A DNA stretch of 64,000 nt from positions 1 through 64,000 of the forward strand of contig NZ_CP043342.1 of NCBI RefSeq assembly GCF_003594935.2, in the 5' to 3' direction. Source of the DNA: Enterobacter huaxiensis. Lineage in GTDB: Bacteria > Pseudomonadota > Gammaproteobacteria > Enterobacterales > Enterobacteriaceae. The position numbers and the translations under genes were made by a program. Below are positions 51,537 to 61,042 of the stretch, piece by piece. How positions within the stretch are numbered: position 1 is the first letter of the stretch; every line of letters starts with the position of its first letter. The notes below the pieces were generated by a model. It saw nothing but the letters and a program-made list of their open reading frames with translations. It was not told the DNA's origin and did no database searches.

Positions 51537-52487
51537 ATGTCTACAATCAACGATGTATCACGTCTGGCCGGGGTGTCCAAAGCCACGGTATCACGGGTGT
51601 TGAGCGGGTCACGCGGCGTGAAGGAAGCCAGCCGTCAGGCCGTTTTAAAAGCGGTGGATGAGCTGAACTATCGGCCCAACGTGATTGCACAGTCGCTGCT
51701 CAGTCAGTCGACGGGCTGCATTGGCGTGATTTGCGCGCAGGAGAACATAAACCAGACCACCGGTTATCTGTACGCGCTGGAAAAACAGCTCAGCCAGCAT
51801 CAAAAACACCTCCTGCTGCGTTTCGCGCACAGCAAAGCGGAAGTGATGAACGCCCTCGAAGAACTCTCCTGCGGCCTGTGTGACGACATCCTGGTGATTG
51901 GCGCGCGTTTCCCGCTGGACGTCGACATGGACAACGTCATTCTCGTTGACTGTATGGAGTCCGATAACGTCAACAGCATCCATTTCGATCACGCGTTTGC
52001 CGCCGAAACCGCCTGTAACTACCTCACCAGCCAGGGTCGCCGCCAGATTGCGCTGATCCACCCGCACGGCAGCGGTTTTGCCGACCAGGTGCTGCTCGGC
52101 TACAAGCACGCGCTGGAGAAAAACTTCCTCCCCTTTAATCGCAACCTCGTCTTTATGGACGCGACCTCGTCGTCCGTTGCGCTGCAGGAGCTGCTGAACA
52201 ACGCCAGCACGCTGAACTTCAACGCGCTGCTGGTGGCCGACGAGCAGGAAGCCCAGCGGGTGATCCCGCAGCTGCAGGCGTTTAATAAATCGGTGCCGGA
52301 CGACATCATGGTCTTCAGCCTGGGCGGGTCGCTGCACCTGCCGGGTATTCCGGTGATCCCGGCCATTGAGTATTCAATGGATGCGATGGCGGCCAGGATT
52401 GTCAGCTGGCTGACGGAGAAAACGCAGATGCTGGGGTCCTACGTGCTGCGCGGGGATCTCATTATTCCGGACGTGCGGAAGCGTTAA
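51537..52487 (+). CDS. LacI-family repressor of the beta-glucoside operon
   Basis: The start is ATG 51537 (MSTINDVSRLAGVSKATVSRVLSG), just after a GGGGAGAGAG ribosome-binding region; the preceding 14 codons of the open frame lack family similarity. It has 316 residues: a LacI helix-turn-helix and hinge (1-60, RPNVIAQSLL) and a periplasmic-binding-like sugar domain. It is divergent from the PTS operon and flanked by two matching operators, so it very likely represses the operon and perhaps itself. The effector is presumably a beta-glucoside or its phosphate. Confidence 0.92.
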   Translation: MSTINDVSRLAGVSKATVSRVLSGSRGVKEASRQAVLKAVDELNYRPNVIAQSLLSQSTGCIGVICAQENINQTTGYLYALEKQLSQHQKHLLLRFAHSKAEVMNALEELSCGLCDDILVIGARFPLDVDMDNVILVDCMESDNVNSIHFDHAFAAETACNYLTSQGRRQIALIHPHGSGFADQVLLGYKHALEKNFLPFNRNLVFMDATSSSVALQELLNNASTLNFNALLVADEQEAQRVIPQLQAFNKSVPDDIMVFSLGGSLHLPGIPVIPAIEYSMDAMAARIVSWLTEKTQMLGSYVLRGDLIIPDVRKR

Positions 52488-52497
52488 ACGTGTGATG

Positions 52498-52527
52498 TAG
52501 GCCGGGTAAGCGCAGCGCCACCCGGCG
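52498..52527. repeat. REP element after the LacI-family gene
   Basis: TAGGCCGGGTAAGCGCAGCG followed by CCACCCGGCG forms a REP hairpin between the convergent regulator and yicS genes. Confidence 0.82.
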
Positions 52528-52535
52528 AGCAGCAT

Positions 52536-52838
52536 TCAATAGTCTTCCATACAATCTACCTGACTGACGGCATCCCAGTAGGCGTCCAGGTTGTCGCGCT
52601 TCACGGCGGTGATGGCGTTTTTGATCAGCAGCTGGTTGGCCTCCGACGACAAAATCATCGCCTGCCAGGCCTTATCGCTCTGTTTTTTCTGTGGCGTGCA
52701 GGTTTTCTTAATATCTTTAAGGACCTGCTGCTTTATTTGCGCCTCTTTCGCCGGATCCTCTTTTTCCTGAGCATGGACAAACGCGGCGAAGAGCAGACAA
52801 ACCAGCAGGCAGACCAGATGCGCAGCTTTCATCAACAA
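52536..52838 (-). CDS. yicS: YicS family small exported protein
   Basis: The 100-residue protein has a signal peptide (MLMKAAHLVCLLVCLLFAAFVHA) and a short helical mature part with two Cys residues (KKTCTPQ and QVDCMEDY) likely to form a disulfide. The pattern KDIKKTCTPQ-SDKAWQAMILS-YWDAVSQVDC parallels E. coli YicS, which is also near nlpA. The function in this organism is not known. Confidence 0.82.
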   Translation of the reverse strand: MLMKAAHLVCLLVCLLFAAFVHAQEKEDPAKEAQIKQQVLKDIKKTCTPQKKQSDKAWQAMILSSEANQLLIKNAITAVKRDNLDAYWDAVSQVDCMEDY

Positions 52839-52915
52839 CCCCCTTTAGAATTCACATGCTTCCAATGAAATATATCGTTACATTCAGTGTAGCGACTCCA
52901 GTCAAAAGTATGAAT

Positions 52916-54073
52916 TTACGCTTTCTGCGTCCGGGACCCGATTGCCAGCGCAATACAGTAGCTCAGGAGTATCGCCAGGCTCATTTTGAGCATCGTTTCT
53001 CCGCCGATACCGGCAAGGGGCGTTGCGATGCCGCCAAATAAAAACATCAGCATGCCCAGGATAGCCGACGCCGTGCCGGACTCCTTCACGTCGACGGCGC
53101 TCATCGCTTCTGAACCCGCAATGGTGCTAATCCCGCTGTTAAACGCGACGGTGAAAAAGAGTGCAACCAGCGCCGGCACGGATAGCTGCATCCACGCAAA
53201 GAGCAACGTCAGCCCCGCGCAGGACACGGCCAACACCAGGCCTATTTGCATTAACCCTTCCGCCGGATGGCGGCGTGCCAGGCGGGAGAAAATCAGCGCC
53301 GAGACGATAAGCCCGATACCGTTCACGCCGAACAGCAGGCTGAACTGCATTGCGCTCAGGCCATACTCGTTTTGCATCACAAAGGAGGATGCCCCGATAT
53401 AGGAGAACAGGCCCGCCAGCATGAAGGCCTGGATCAGGCAGTAGCGCATGAAGCGACGATTTTTAAGTACTGTCCTGGCGGTTTGCGCCAGCGAACCCCC
53501 GCTCTGTTTCTCAGTGAGGGACTCGCGGATAAACAGCTGGCTGGCGATCAGCAGCGCCAGACCCGCCCCGGCCATCACCCAGAACAGCATCCGCCAGTCG
53601 AAGTGCGACGCGATATAGCCCCCGAGTACCGGAGACACCACGGGCGCGATGCCGTTAACCGTCATCAGCAGGGCAAAAAACTGCGTCAGCATCGTGCCGT
53701 GATAGCTATCGCGGGCGATGGAGCGTGCGAGTACGGAGCCGCCCGCACCGGCAACGCCCTGCACAAACCGCCAGCCGATCAGGGCGTAAATATTCTGCGT
53801 GCTCGCGCAAAGCACGGAGGCCATTACAAACAGCAGAAGCGAAAACAGCAGCGGCGTTTTACGTCCGATACGATCGCTTAGCGGGCCGAAAAAGAGTTGC
53901 CCCAGCCCCAGGCCAATCAGCGCCGAGGTCAGCGAAAGCTGGGTCAGCGTGGTGGAGGCGTTGAGCTCGGTGGCGATCTCCGGCAGCGCCGGAAGATAAA
54001 AATCAGAGCACAGCGGCCCGATCGCCGTCAGCAGGCCAAGAATGGCCGCAAAAGAAAAAGAGAGTTTTGCCAT
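52916..54073 (-). CDS. Bcr/CflA-family MFS multidrug exporter
   Basis: The 385-residue twelve-helix protein has the DHA1 Bcr/CflA features: the first-helix motif LCSDFYLPALPEIA, motif A FFGPLSDRIGRKTP and motif C-like GAGGSVLARSIARDSY. It would export drugs or amino-acid derivatives by proton antiport. It is separated from the RND outer-membrane gene by a REP-like hairpin, so it is not clearly in that operon. Confidence 0.92.
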   Translation of the reverse strand: MAKLSFSFAAILGLLTAIGPLCSDFYLPALPEIATELNASTTLTQLSLTSALIGLGLGQLFFGPLSDRIGRKTPLLFSLLLFVMASVLCASTQNIYALIGWRFVQGVAGAGGSVLARSIARDSYHGTMLTQFFALLMTVNGIAPVVSPVLGGYIASHFDWRMLFWVMAGAGLALLIASQLFIRESLTEKQSGGSLAQTARTVLKNRRFMRYCLIQAFMLAGLFSYIGASSFVMQNEYGLSAMQFSLLFGVNGIGLIVSALIFSRLARRHPAEGLMQIGLVLAVSCAGLTLLFAWMQLSVPALVALFFTVAFNSGISTIAGSEAMSAVDVKESGTASAILGMLMFLFGGIATPLAGIGGETMLKMSLAILLSYCIALAIGSRTQKA

Positions 54074-54086
54074 AGGTATTTACCCT

Positions 54087-54120
54087 GATGGCCGGGCAAC
54101 GTTGCGCCGCCCGGCAGTGA
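54087..54120. repeat. REP-like hairpin
   Basis: GATGGCCGGGCAACGTTGCG followed by CCGCCCGGCAGTGA forms a REP-type hairpin in the 49-base gap between the RND outer-membrane gene and the Bcr-type exporter gene. Confidence 0.75.
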
Positions 54121-54122
54121 TG

Positions 54123-55487
54123 TTACTGGATCCCGCCGCCCAGCGACTGCCACAGCGTGATGCGGTTCTCCAGGTCGGTTTGCTGTAGCGCAATCAGCGA
54201 TTCCTGCGCCGACCACAGCGACCGCTGCGCGGTCAGTACCGTCAGATAATCCCCTGCGCCCGCCTTATAGCTGCGGGTGGCCACATCCAGCGTTTTCTGC
54301 TCCGCCGCGACGTATTCGCGCTGGGCGTCGAGCTGCTCGCTCAGGGTTTCGCGTCGCGCCAGCGCGTCGGCCACGTCCTTAAACGCGCTCTGGATGGTTT
54401 TCTCATAGGTGGCGATCAGCCCTTTCTTCTCCGCTTCCGCATAGCGCAGCTGCGCCAGGTTGTTCCCGCCGCTGAACAGCGGCAGGGTGATGGACGGCGC
54501 GAATGACCAGACCTTCATCCCATGGCTGAACAGGGATGACAGCGAATCGCTGCCGACGCCCGCGCTGGCGGTCAGGGAAATGGTCGGGAAGAAGTTGGCG
54601 CGCGCCGCGCCGATGTTGGCGTTGGCGCTCAGCAGGTTATGCTCGGCCTCCTGAATGTCCGGGCGACGCAGCAGCGCGCTGGAGCTGACGCCCGCCGGGA
54701 TCAGCGTGATGGCGTTATCGCTCAGGCTCTCCAGCGTGCCGGGCAGCAGGTTCTCCGGCACCGTATCGCCCGCCAGCAGGTTGAGGGCATTTTTATCCTG
54801 CATTACCAGCGTCCGGTAGCTCGCCACGCTGGCGCGCGCCTGCTGGTAAACCGCCATCGCCGAGCTGACGTCCGTGGCGGCCGCGACGCCTACTTCCTGC
54901 TGGCGTTTGACGATTTTGAGCGAGTTCGCGGCGCTCTCCATGGTGGATTCCGCCAGCGCCAGATTGCTGTTGTCCGCCGCCAGCGTCACCCAGGCCGTAG
55001 TCAGCTCGCTGACCATCGTCAGGCGCGTGTTCTGCGCGGTGAACTCGCTGGCAAGCCAGGTTTCACGCGCGGCGCGGGAGAGGCTCTGGTTGCGGCCAAA
55101 CAGATCCAGCTCGAAGCTTGAGACCGCACCGTTGGCTTCGTCGCTGGTTGTCACGCCGCTCGCCAGCGTGCGGCTGCGGGTGTGGCTCAGCCCGGCGTCC
55201 ACCGTCGGGAACAGGGATGAGCGCGTTTCACCATACAGGGCGCGGGCGGCGTCGATATCCGCAATCGCTTTTTGCACGTCGCGGTTGCTGTTAAGCCCCA
55301 TCGTCACCACGCTTTTCAGCCGCGCATCGTTCATCACCTGCTGCCACTGGCTCACCACGGCGGTGGCTTCGCCGTGCGCGCCGGGCAAGGTTGCCGGGAC
55401 GGGGGCGTCCGGACGCTGATACGTTGGGTCTAACGACACGCAGCCTGCGCTCAGCAGGGCTAACGCTAAAACAGTGACACGAAACAT
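54123..55487 (-). CDS. eefC: RND efflux outer-membrane channel lipoprotein (OprM/CusC type)
   Basis: The 454-residue protein has a lipoprotein signal (LALALLSAGC, Cys16) and the two outer-membrane-efflux-protein repeats of NodT/OprM-type channels (RPDAPVPATLPG; RPDIQEAEHNLLSANANIGAARANFFPTISL). It forms the exit duct of the tripartite pump encoded with the two upstream genes, whose stop it overlaps by one base. The name eefC is suggested from the gene order and resemblance to the EefABC pump of Klebsiella (Enterobacter) aerogenes as I recall it, not from alignment. Confidence 0.9.
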   Translation of the reverse strand: MFRVTVLALALLSAGCVSLDPTYQRPDAPVPATLPGAHGEATAVVSQWQQVMNDARLKSVVTMGLNSNRDVQKAIADIDAARALYGETRSSLFPTVDAGLSHTRSRTLASGVTTSDEANGAVSSFELDLFGRNQSLSRAARETWLASEFTAQNTRLTMVSELTTAWVTLAADNSNLALAESTMESAANSLKIVKRQQEVGVAAATDVSSAMAVYQQARASVASYRTLVMQDKNALNLLAGDTVPENLLPGTLESLSDNAITLIPAGVSSSALLRRPDIQEAEHNLLSANANIGAARANFFPTISLTASAGVGSDSLSSLFSHGMKVWSFAPSITLPLFSGGNNLAQLRYAEAEKKGLIATYEKTIQSAFKDVADALARRETLSEQLDAQREYVAAEQKTLDVATRSYKAGAGDYLTVLTAQRSLWSAQESLIALQQTDLENRITLWQSLGGGIQ

Positions 55488-58400
55488 TATGGCCTCCGGT
55501 TTGCGTGCTTACCGGAGAACAGACGTTTCACCAGTACAAAGAATAAGGGGACGAAGAAAATCGCCAGCAGCGTGGCGGCCAGCGTCCCGCCGATGATGCC
55601 GGTACCGATCGCCACGCGGCTGTTGGCCCCGGCACCGGTGGCAATCGCCAGCGGCGTCACCCCTGCAATAAACGCCAGCGAGGTCATGATGATCGGACGC
55701 AGACGCGTCTGGGCGGCACGCAGCGCGGCGCGCGTCAGGGAGTACCCTTCTGCGACTTTGGCTTCGGCAAACTCCACAATCAGGATGGCGTTCTTCGACG
55801 ACAGGCCGATGGTGGTCAGCAGCGCCACCTGGAAGTAGACGTCGTTGTTCAGCCCGCGCAGGGAGGCGGCGACGGCCGCGCCCAGCACGCCAAGCGGGAT
55901 CACCAGAATGACCGAGATCGGCACCGACCAGCTCTCATACAGCGCCGCCAGGCACAGGAACACGACCAGGATGGAGAGGGCATACAGGCTCATCGCCTGG
56001 CCGCTCGCCAGCTTTTCCTGCAGCGACAAGCCGCTCCACGCCCAGGTGCTGCCGGACGGCAGGCTGTTTGCCAGCTGCTCCATTTTGCTCATCGCCGTGC
56101 CGGAGCTTGCGCCGCTGGCGTTTTCGCCCTGAATTTCATACGCCGCCGAGCCGTTGTAGCGCACCAGGCTTTCCGGGCCATACTCCCAGCGGGTGGTGGC
56201 GAAGGCGGAGAACGGGGTCATGGTGCTGTCGCTGCCGCGCACAAACCATTTGTTGAGATCCGACGGCACGGCGCGGTAGTCGCTGTCGCCCTGGATGTAG
56301 ACCTTTTTCACGCGGCCGCGATCGATAAAATCGTTCACGTAGGTCCCGCCCCAGGCGCTGGAGAGGGTGTCGGTAACGTCGCTCAGGGACAGCCCCAGCG
56401 ACACGGCCTTGTTGTTATCAATATCCACCTGCAGCTGCGGCATCTGCGGCAGATCGTTGGCGCGCACGGCGTGCAGCGAATCGTCCTGATTGGCTTCGCC
56501 AATCAGCTGGTTACGCAGCTTCAGCAGCGCGTCGCGGTCGGTGCCGCCGCTGGCCATCAGCTCAAAGGTAAAGCCGTTGCTCTGGCCTAAACCATCAACC
56601 GCCGGAGGCGTCATGGCGAATATAGTGGCATCCCGAACGGTGCTCAGCTCCTGCGTGGCGCGCAGGGCAATGGCCTGCGCGGTATTCTCGTCGCCTTTAC
56701 GCTCTGACCAGTTTTTCAGGGAGACGAACGCCATCCCGGCGTTCTGGCCGCTGCCGCTGAAGCTGAAGCCTTCAATGGTGAAGATGACGTTGGTATTGGC
56801 TTTCTCTTTGGTGAGGAACCACTCGCGCACCTGGCGGCTTACCTCGGCGGTACGTACCGTGGTTGCGCCAGCAGGCAGGGTGTACTGCACCATGATTTCG
56901 CCCTGATCTTCCGTCGGCAGGAAGCTGCCCGGCAGCTTCAGCATCGCGAAGCCCATCGCGCCGCAGAGCAGGGCGTAGATGACCATCATGCCGCCGGAGC
57001 GGCGCAGGGCGCGCAGTACCTTGTTCTGGTAGCCGTGCTCGGTCCTGCTGTAGAAGCGGTTAAACGCGCCGAAGAAGCCCTTTTTGTGCGGGGGCGTATG
57101 GCGCAGGATCGCGCCGCAGAGCGCCGGGGTCAGGGTTAACGCCACCACCACGGAGAGGAACATCGCCGAAATAATGGTGACCGAGAACTGGCGGTAAATC
57201 ACCCCGGTGGAGCCGCCAAAGAAGGCCATCGGCAGGAATACCGCGGAGAGCACCAGCGCAATGGCGATCAGCGCGCCGGAGATTTCGCCCATCGATTTTT
57301 CGGTCGCTTCACGGGCGGGCAGCCCCTCGTCGCGCATAATACGCTCGACGTTTTCCACCACCACGATGGCGTCATCCACCAGAAGCCCAATCGCCAGCAC
57401 CATCGCAAACAGCGTCAGGGTATTGATGGAGTAGCCGAACAGCGCCAGCACGCCGAAGGTGCCCAGCAGAACGACCGGTACCGCCAGCGCCGGGATCAGC
57501 GTCGCGCGGATGTTCTGCAGGAACAGGTACATCACTACCACCACGAGGATAATGGCTTCGAACAGGGTCTGAATCACGTCCTCAACGGAGATCTTGATGA
57601 ACTCGGTGCTGTCCTTCGGGTAGGCCACGTCGTAGCCTTCCGGCATCGACTTTTTGAACTCGGCAATCTTGTCTTTTACCGCCGTGGCGGTGTTGAGCGC
57701 GTTCGCGCCCGGTGAGAGCATGACCGCCATACCCGCCGCCGGGTGGCCGTTCAGCTTCGCCGTGGCGGTGTAGTCTTCGCTGCCCATCTCCACGCGGGCG
57801 ACGTCGCTAATGTGCACGACCGCGCCGTTGGACTGGCTCTTCACGATGATCTTTTTGAACTGATCGACCGTCTGCAGGCGCGACTGGGCGCGCACGGTGG
57901 CGGTCAGCTGCTGGGCATTAGACGAGGGCAGCGCGCCGATTTTACCGGCGGAGACCTGCACGTTCTGGGCTTCGATCGCGCTCTGCACGTCGGACGGCAT
58001 CAGCGAGTACGACGCCAGCTTCGCCGGATCGAGCCAGATGCGCATGGCGTATTCCGCCCCGAACACCTGCAGGCTCCCGACGCCCTCCACGCGCGCCAGC
58101 GGGTCCTGCATATTGCTCACCAGCCAGTCGGCGATATCCGAGCTGCTGGCGGCGTCGGTTTTGTCATACACGCCCATGATCAGCAGGAAGTTGCTCTGCG
58201 ATTTCTCGACGGTAATGCCGGACTGCTGCACCTCGGTCGGCAGGCGGGATTCCGCCTGCTGAACCTTGTTCTGCACCTGCACCTGCGCGGTGTCCGGGTC
58301 GGTTCCCTGCTCGAAGGTGACGTTGATGCTTACCGACCCGTCCGAGCTGCTGGTGGAGGTGAAGTAGAGCAGGTTATCCAGCCCGGTGAGCTGCTGCTCG

Positions 58401-58597
58401 ATCACCTGCGTCACGCTGTTTTCCAGCGTCTGCGCGGAGGCGCCGGTGTAGGTGGCGGAGATTTTGATCGACGGCGGGGCAACGTCCGGATACTGCGCTA
58501 CCGGCAGCGTGCGGATCGCCAGCATCCCGGCGAGCATGATGAGAATAGCGATGACCCAGGCAAAGACCGGGCGACGCACGAAGAAGCGGGAGAACAT
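55487..58597 (-). CDS. eefB: RND multidrug efflux inner-membrane transporter (AcrB/MexB type)
   Basis: The 1036-residue protein is a HAE1-family RND pump. It has a first membrane helix (MFSRFFVRRPVFAWVIAILIMLAG), two large periplasmic loops, and twelve helices. The proton-relay Asp pair in helix 4 is visible in AIGLLVDDAIVVVENVERIM, and the helix 10 Lys region in TIGLSSKNAILIVEFAE. It overlaps the adaptor and outer-membrane genes by one base each. The drug profile cannot be predicted; it resembles AcrB but is a separate paralogue, probably EefB. Confidence 0.95.
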   Translation of the reverse strand: MFSRFFVRRPVFAWVIAILIMLAGMLAIRTLPVAQYPDVAPPSIKISATYTGASAQTLENSVTQVIEQQLTGLDNLLYFTSTSSSDGSVSINVTFEQGTDPDTAQVQVQNKVQQAESRLPTEVQQSGITVEKSQSNFLLIMGVYDKTDAASSSDIADWLVSNMQDPLARVEGVGSLQVFGAEYAMRIWLDPAKLASYSLMPSDVQSAIEAQNVQVSAGKIGALPSSNAQQLTATVRAQSRLQTVDQFKKIIVKSQSNGAVVHISDVARVEMGSEDYTATAKLNGHPAAGMAVMLSPGANALNTATAVKDKIAEFKKSMPEGYDVAYPKDSTEFIKISVEDVIQTLFEAIILVVVVMYLFLQNIRATLIPALAVPVVLLGTFGVLALFGYSINTLTLFAMVLAIGLLVDDAIVVVENVERIMRDEGLPAREATEKSMGEISGALIAIALVLSAVFLPMAFFGGSTGVIYRQFSVTIISAMFLSVVVALTLTPALCGAILRHTPPHKKGFFGAFNRFYSRTEHGYQNKVLRALRRSGGMMVIYALLCGAMGFAMLKLPGSFLPTEDQGEIMVQYTLPAGATTVRTAEVSRQVREWFLTKEKANTNVIFTIEGFSFSGSGQNAGMAFVSLKNWSERKGDENTAQAIALRATQELSTVRDATIFAMTPPAVDGLGQSNGFTFELMASGGTDRDALLKLRNQLIGEANQDDSLHAVRANDLPQMPQLQVDIDNNKAVSLGLSLSDVTDTLSSAWGGTYVNDFIDRGRVKKVYIQGDSDYRAVPSDLNKWFVRGSDSTMTPFSAFATTRWEYGPESLVRYNGSAAYEIQGENASGASSGTAMSKMEQLANSLPSGSTWAWSGLSLQEKLASGQAMSLYALSILVVFLCLAALYESWSVPISVILVIPLGVLGAAVAASLRGLNNDVYFQVALLTTIGLSSKNAILIVEFAEAKVAEGYSLTRAALRAAQTRLRPIIMTSLAFIAGVTPLAIATGAGANSRVAIGTGIIGGTLAATLLAIFFVPLFFVLVKRLFSGKHANRRP

Positions 58598-59718
58598 CAG
58601 GCGTTTCCTCCGCTGGCTTTCATCTCTTCGGCTTTCACTTCCTGCCCGGCGGTGACTTTGTCGGTGCCTTCTACAATCAGCTTATCGCCCGCCTTCAGGC
58701 CGCTCAGTACCAGCCATTTGTCGCCATAGGTATCGCCCGTCTCCAGCTGACGCTGCTCGACCTTGCTGCTGGCGTTTACCACCAGCGCGGTGGCGGTGCC
58801 TTTGGCGTCGCGGGTGATGCCCTGCTGCGGGGCGAGGATCGCGTCGCTCATGACGCCTTCATCCACTCTTGCGCGAACGAACATGCCGGGCAGAAGCTGA
58901 TGCTGCGGGTTAGGGAAGACGGCGCGCAGGGTGACGGAGCCGGTCGATTCATCTACCGCCACTTCGGTTAACGCCAGACGGCCTTTCTCGCCGTAGGTGC
59001 TGCCGTCTTCGAGGATTAACGACACGCTCAGCGTATCGCTGTTGGTGGCAAGGGTTTGCTTGCGTAAACGCAGCAGATCGGCGCTGGAACGCGTGAGATC
59101 GACGTACATGCTGTCGAGCCCGCGAACGGTGGCGAGGGCGGTATCCTGCTGGGCTGTCACCAGCGCGCCGGGGGTCACGGAGGAGATGCCGATGCGTCCG
59201 GCAATCGGCGCGGTGACGGTGGTCCAGTTGAGGTTAATGCGGGCGCTTTCCTGCGCGGCCTTCTTTGACTCGACGCTGGCCTTGTCCTGCGCGCAGGTGG
59301 ACTTCGCGTCCTCGGCGTCCTGACGCGACACGCCGTCGTCTTTCACCAGCTGCGCATAGCGCTGGGCTTTCTGGCAGTCGGCCTGCACCAGCGCCTGCGC
59401 CTGCTTCAGCGCCGCGGCGGCTTCATCGTAGGCTGCGCGGTAGCTGGCGGGGTCGATCTGATACAGCGCCTGCCCGGCCTTTACCGTATCGCCTTCGGTG
59501 AACAGCCGCTTCTGAATAATGCCGCCCACCTGCGGGCGCACTTCGGCGCTCATGGCGGCGGCGGTGCGCCCGGTCAGCTCGCTGACGACGGAGACCGGCT
59601 GGCTCATGAGCGTGACAATCCCCACTTCCGGTAAAGGACGCTGGGGAGCAGATGTTTGCGCATTGTCGCACCCTGTCAGGAGGAGTAATGCCGCGATGGA
59701 GGTTGTTATGGTTTTCAT
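58597..59718 (-). CDS. eefA: RND efflux periplasmic adaptor (membrane fusion protein)
   Basis: The 373-residue lipoprotein (signal with lipobox LLLLTGC, Cys16) is an AcrA-type adaptor with a beta-barrel, lipoyl and helical-hairpin layout: RPQVGGIIQKRLFTEGDTVKAGQALYQIDP and the matching LNWTTVTAPIAGRIGISSVTPGALV half. It connects the pump to the outer-membrane channel. Upstream are a palindromic leader and the TetR gene on the same strand. Confidence 0.94.
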   Translation of the reverse strand: MKTITTSIAALLLLTGCDNAQTSAPQRPLPEVGIVTLMSQPVSVVSELTGRTAAAMSAEVRPQVGGIIQKRLFTEGDTVKAGQALYQIDPASYRAAYDEAAAALKQAQALVQADCQKAQRYAQLVKDDGVSRQDAEDAKSTCAQDKASVESKKAAQESARINLNWTTVTAPIAGRIGISSVTPGALVTAQQDTALATVRGLDSMYVDLTRSSADLLRLRKQTLATNSDTLSVSLILEDGSTYGEKGRLALTEVAVDESTGSVTLRAVFPNPQHQLLPGMFVRARVDEGVMSDAILAPQQGITRDAKGTATALVVNASSKVEQRQLETGDTYGDKWLVLSGLKAGDKLIVEGTDKVTAGQEVKAEEMKASGGNA

Positions 59719-59746
59719 AATCTTTTTCCAGGGTGAACGATGCCTG

Positions 59747-59768
59747 TCCTGTTAATCGCTTAACAGGA
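59747..59768. promoter_or_regulatory. 22-bp palindrome in the eefA leader
   Basis: TCCTGTTAA (59747-59755) and TTAACAGGA (59760-59768) form a perfect 9-bp inverted repeat around TCGC, 29 bp upstream of the adaptor start. It could be a TetR-type operator or an RNA hairpin; no T tract follows, which argues against a terminator. Confidence 0.6.
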
Positions 59769-59866
59769 AGGAGGGCTAATTAAAGGCACAGCGATACCGC
59801 ATCTCTGGCTGAGCCAGAAATGTAAAAAAGGGGAATTACTTATTCCCGCTAATTATTCATATGCGA

Positions 59867-60436
59867 TTACTTCGCAGTGAAAAGCATATTTAAAATATCC
59901 TGATAAAGGGGTTCTAATTGTTCTGACGGCACTTTTAACGGCGTGAGTCGTCGGTAAATCGTTCCTTCGATCATCACGGCGGTAATCTCCACGCAGCAGC
60001 GAATATGCTCGTCGCTCAGGTGGGGAAACTGTTTTTTCAGATGCGCGCAGGCGTTGGCGAACATGCGCGATTCGGCTTCGATCAGCATGGCGGCAACCTG
60101 AGGATTGCGCGTGGCCTCGGCGGACATTTCGAGCATCAGCGCATCGTCGTCTTCGTTGAGGGTCTGTCGCCATGCGAGCGCCTGCGGCATCCCTTCCACC
60201 AGGGTTTTACCCTGCATCTCCTCGATGCGCGAGTCGATGATGCGACGGATCATCTCTTCAATAATCGCGTCTTTGTTACTGAAATAACGGTAAATTTGTC
60301 CGACGCTGAGCCTCGCCTCGCTGGCAATCTGCGACATGCTGGCGGCGTGAAACCCGCTGGCGCGAAAGCAGCGGCGCGCGGCGGTAACGATCTCGTCCTG
60401 GCGCAGTTTTTGACGTTCTTCCAGCTTAGTGCTCAT
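59867..60436 (-). CDS. TetR-family regulator of the RND pump
   Basis: The 189-residue protein has a TetR helix-turn-helix (about 15-60: RCFRASGFHAASMSQIASEARLSVGQIYRYFSNKDAII, described motif) and a helical ligand domain. It is encoded upstream of the pump operon on the same strand, 148 bases away, the position of eefR in related bacteria as I recall. A palindrome just upstream of its own start suggests autoregulation. Confidence 0.9.
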   Translation of the reverse strand: MSTKLEERQKLRQDEIVTAARRCFRASGFHAASMSQIASEARLSVGQIYRYFSNKDAIIEEMIRRIIDSRIEEMQGKTLVEGMPQALAWRQTLNEDDDALMLEMSAEATRNPQVAAMLIEAESRMFANACAHLKKQFPHLSDEHIRCCVEITAVMIEGTIYRRLTPLKVPSEQLEPLYQDILNMLFTAK

Positions 60437-60456
60437 CGTCGGCTACCGTGTAAAAG

Positions 60457-60474
60457 TGAGAATGATCGTTCTCA
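60457..60474. promoter_or_regulatory. Palindrome upstream of the TetR gene
   Basis: TGAGAA-TGATCG-TTCTCA is a perfect 6-bp inverted repeat with 6-base spacer, 21 bp before the TetR start. The broader stretch resembles a Fur box only in part. It may be the autoregulatory operator. Confidence 0.5.
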
Positions 60475-60622
60475 TTATACGTTTTAGGCGCGTATTGGAA
60501 AGACTTTTTTTATTTACATATTGAAGGAATATTTCCTGGTTTAAACAATGGAGGAAATAAGGAGTTTTTATGAAGGTTAAGCTGTGAGATATTCAGATTG
60601 CGCTGAAAATAAGGAGAACAAT

Positions 60623-61042
60623 ATGCATCTGAGCACGACTGATAACGTCACACCGCAGGAAAAAGAAGAGTTATTAACGGGGCTAAGAGCCTATAACGGG
60701 CAGTTTTTAGATCTGGCAACCTTTAGCGGCGATATTGGCGTTTACGTGCGAGACGATAATGGCGCAATGCTGGGCGGGTTAATCGGGGTGCGTAAAGGCG
60801 ACTGGCTGAATATCGACTTTCTGTGGGTCAGCGATACCGTTCGGGGTTCCGGCGTGGGCAGCCAGCTCATCAAAACGGCCGAAGACGAAGCGCGACGCAA
60901 AGGCTGCAGGCACGCGCTGGTCGATACCGCCAGCTTCCAGGCGCGCCCTTTCTATGAAAAACAGGGCTACCAGCTGCAGATGTCCCTGCAGGATTACCCG
61001 TATGAGGGCATGCAGCGCCACTATCTGGCGAAGGCGCTTTAA
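60623..61042 (+). CDS. GNAT-family N-acetyltransferase
   Basis: The start at 60623 follows an AAGGAG ribosome-binding site, giving 139 residues; the upstream in-frame ATG lacks one. The acetyl-CoA loop is [10 protein letters not shown] (about 75-84) after the strand [10 protein letters not shown], and [14 protein letters not shown] is the C-terminal motif. The substrate is unknown. It overlaps the convergent TetR gene by 4 bases. Confidence 0.9.
   Translation: MHLSTTDNVTPQEKEELLTGLRAYNGQFLDLATFSGDIGVYVRDDNGAMLGGLIGVRKGDWLNIDFLWVSDTVRGSGVGSQLIKTAEDEARRKGCRHALVDTASFQARPFYEKQGYQLQMSLQDYPYEGMQRHYLAKAL

Noticed and set aside
57743..58729. 328-codon plus-strand frame opposite the RND pump gene
   Set aside because: Antisense to eefB; no family similarity.
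60457..60480. Fur box upstream of the TetR gene
   Set aside because: Only about 12 of 19 positions match the Fur consensus. A TetR-type dyad explains the symmetry better.
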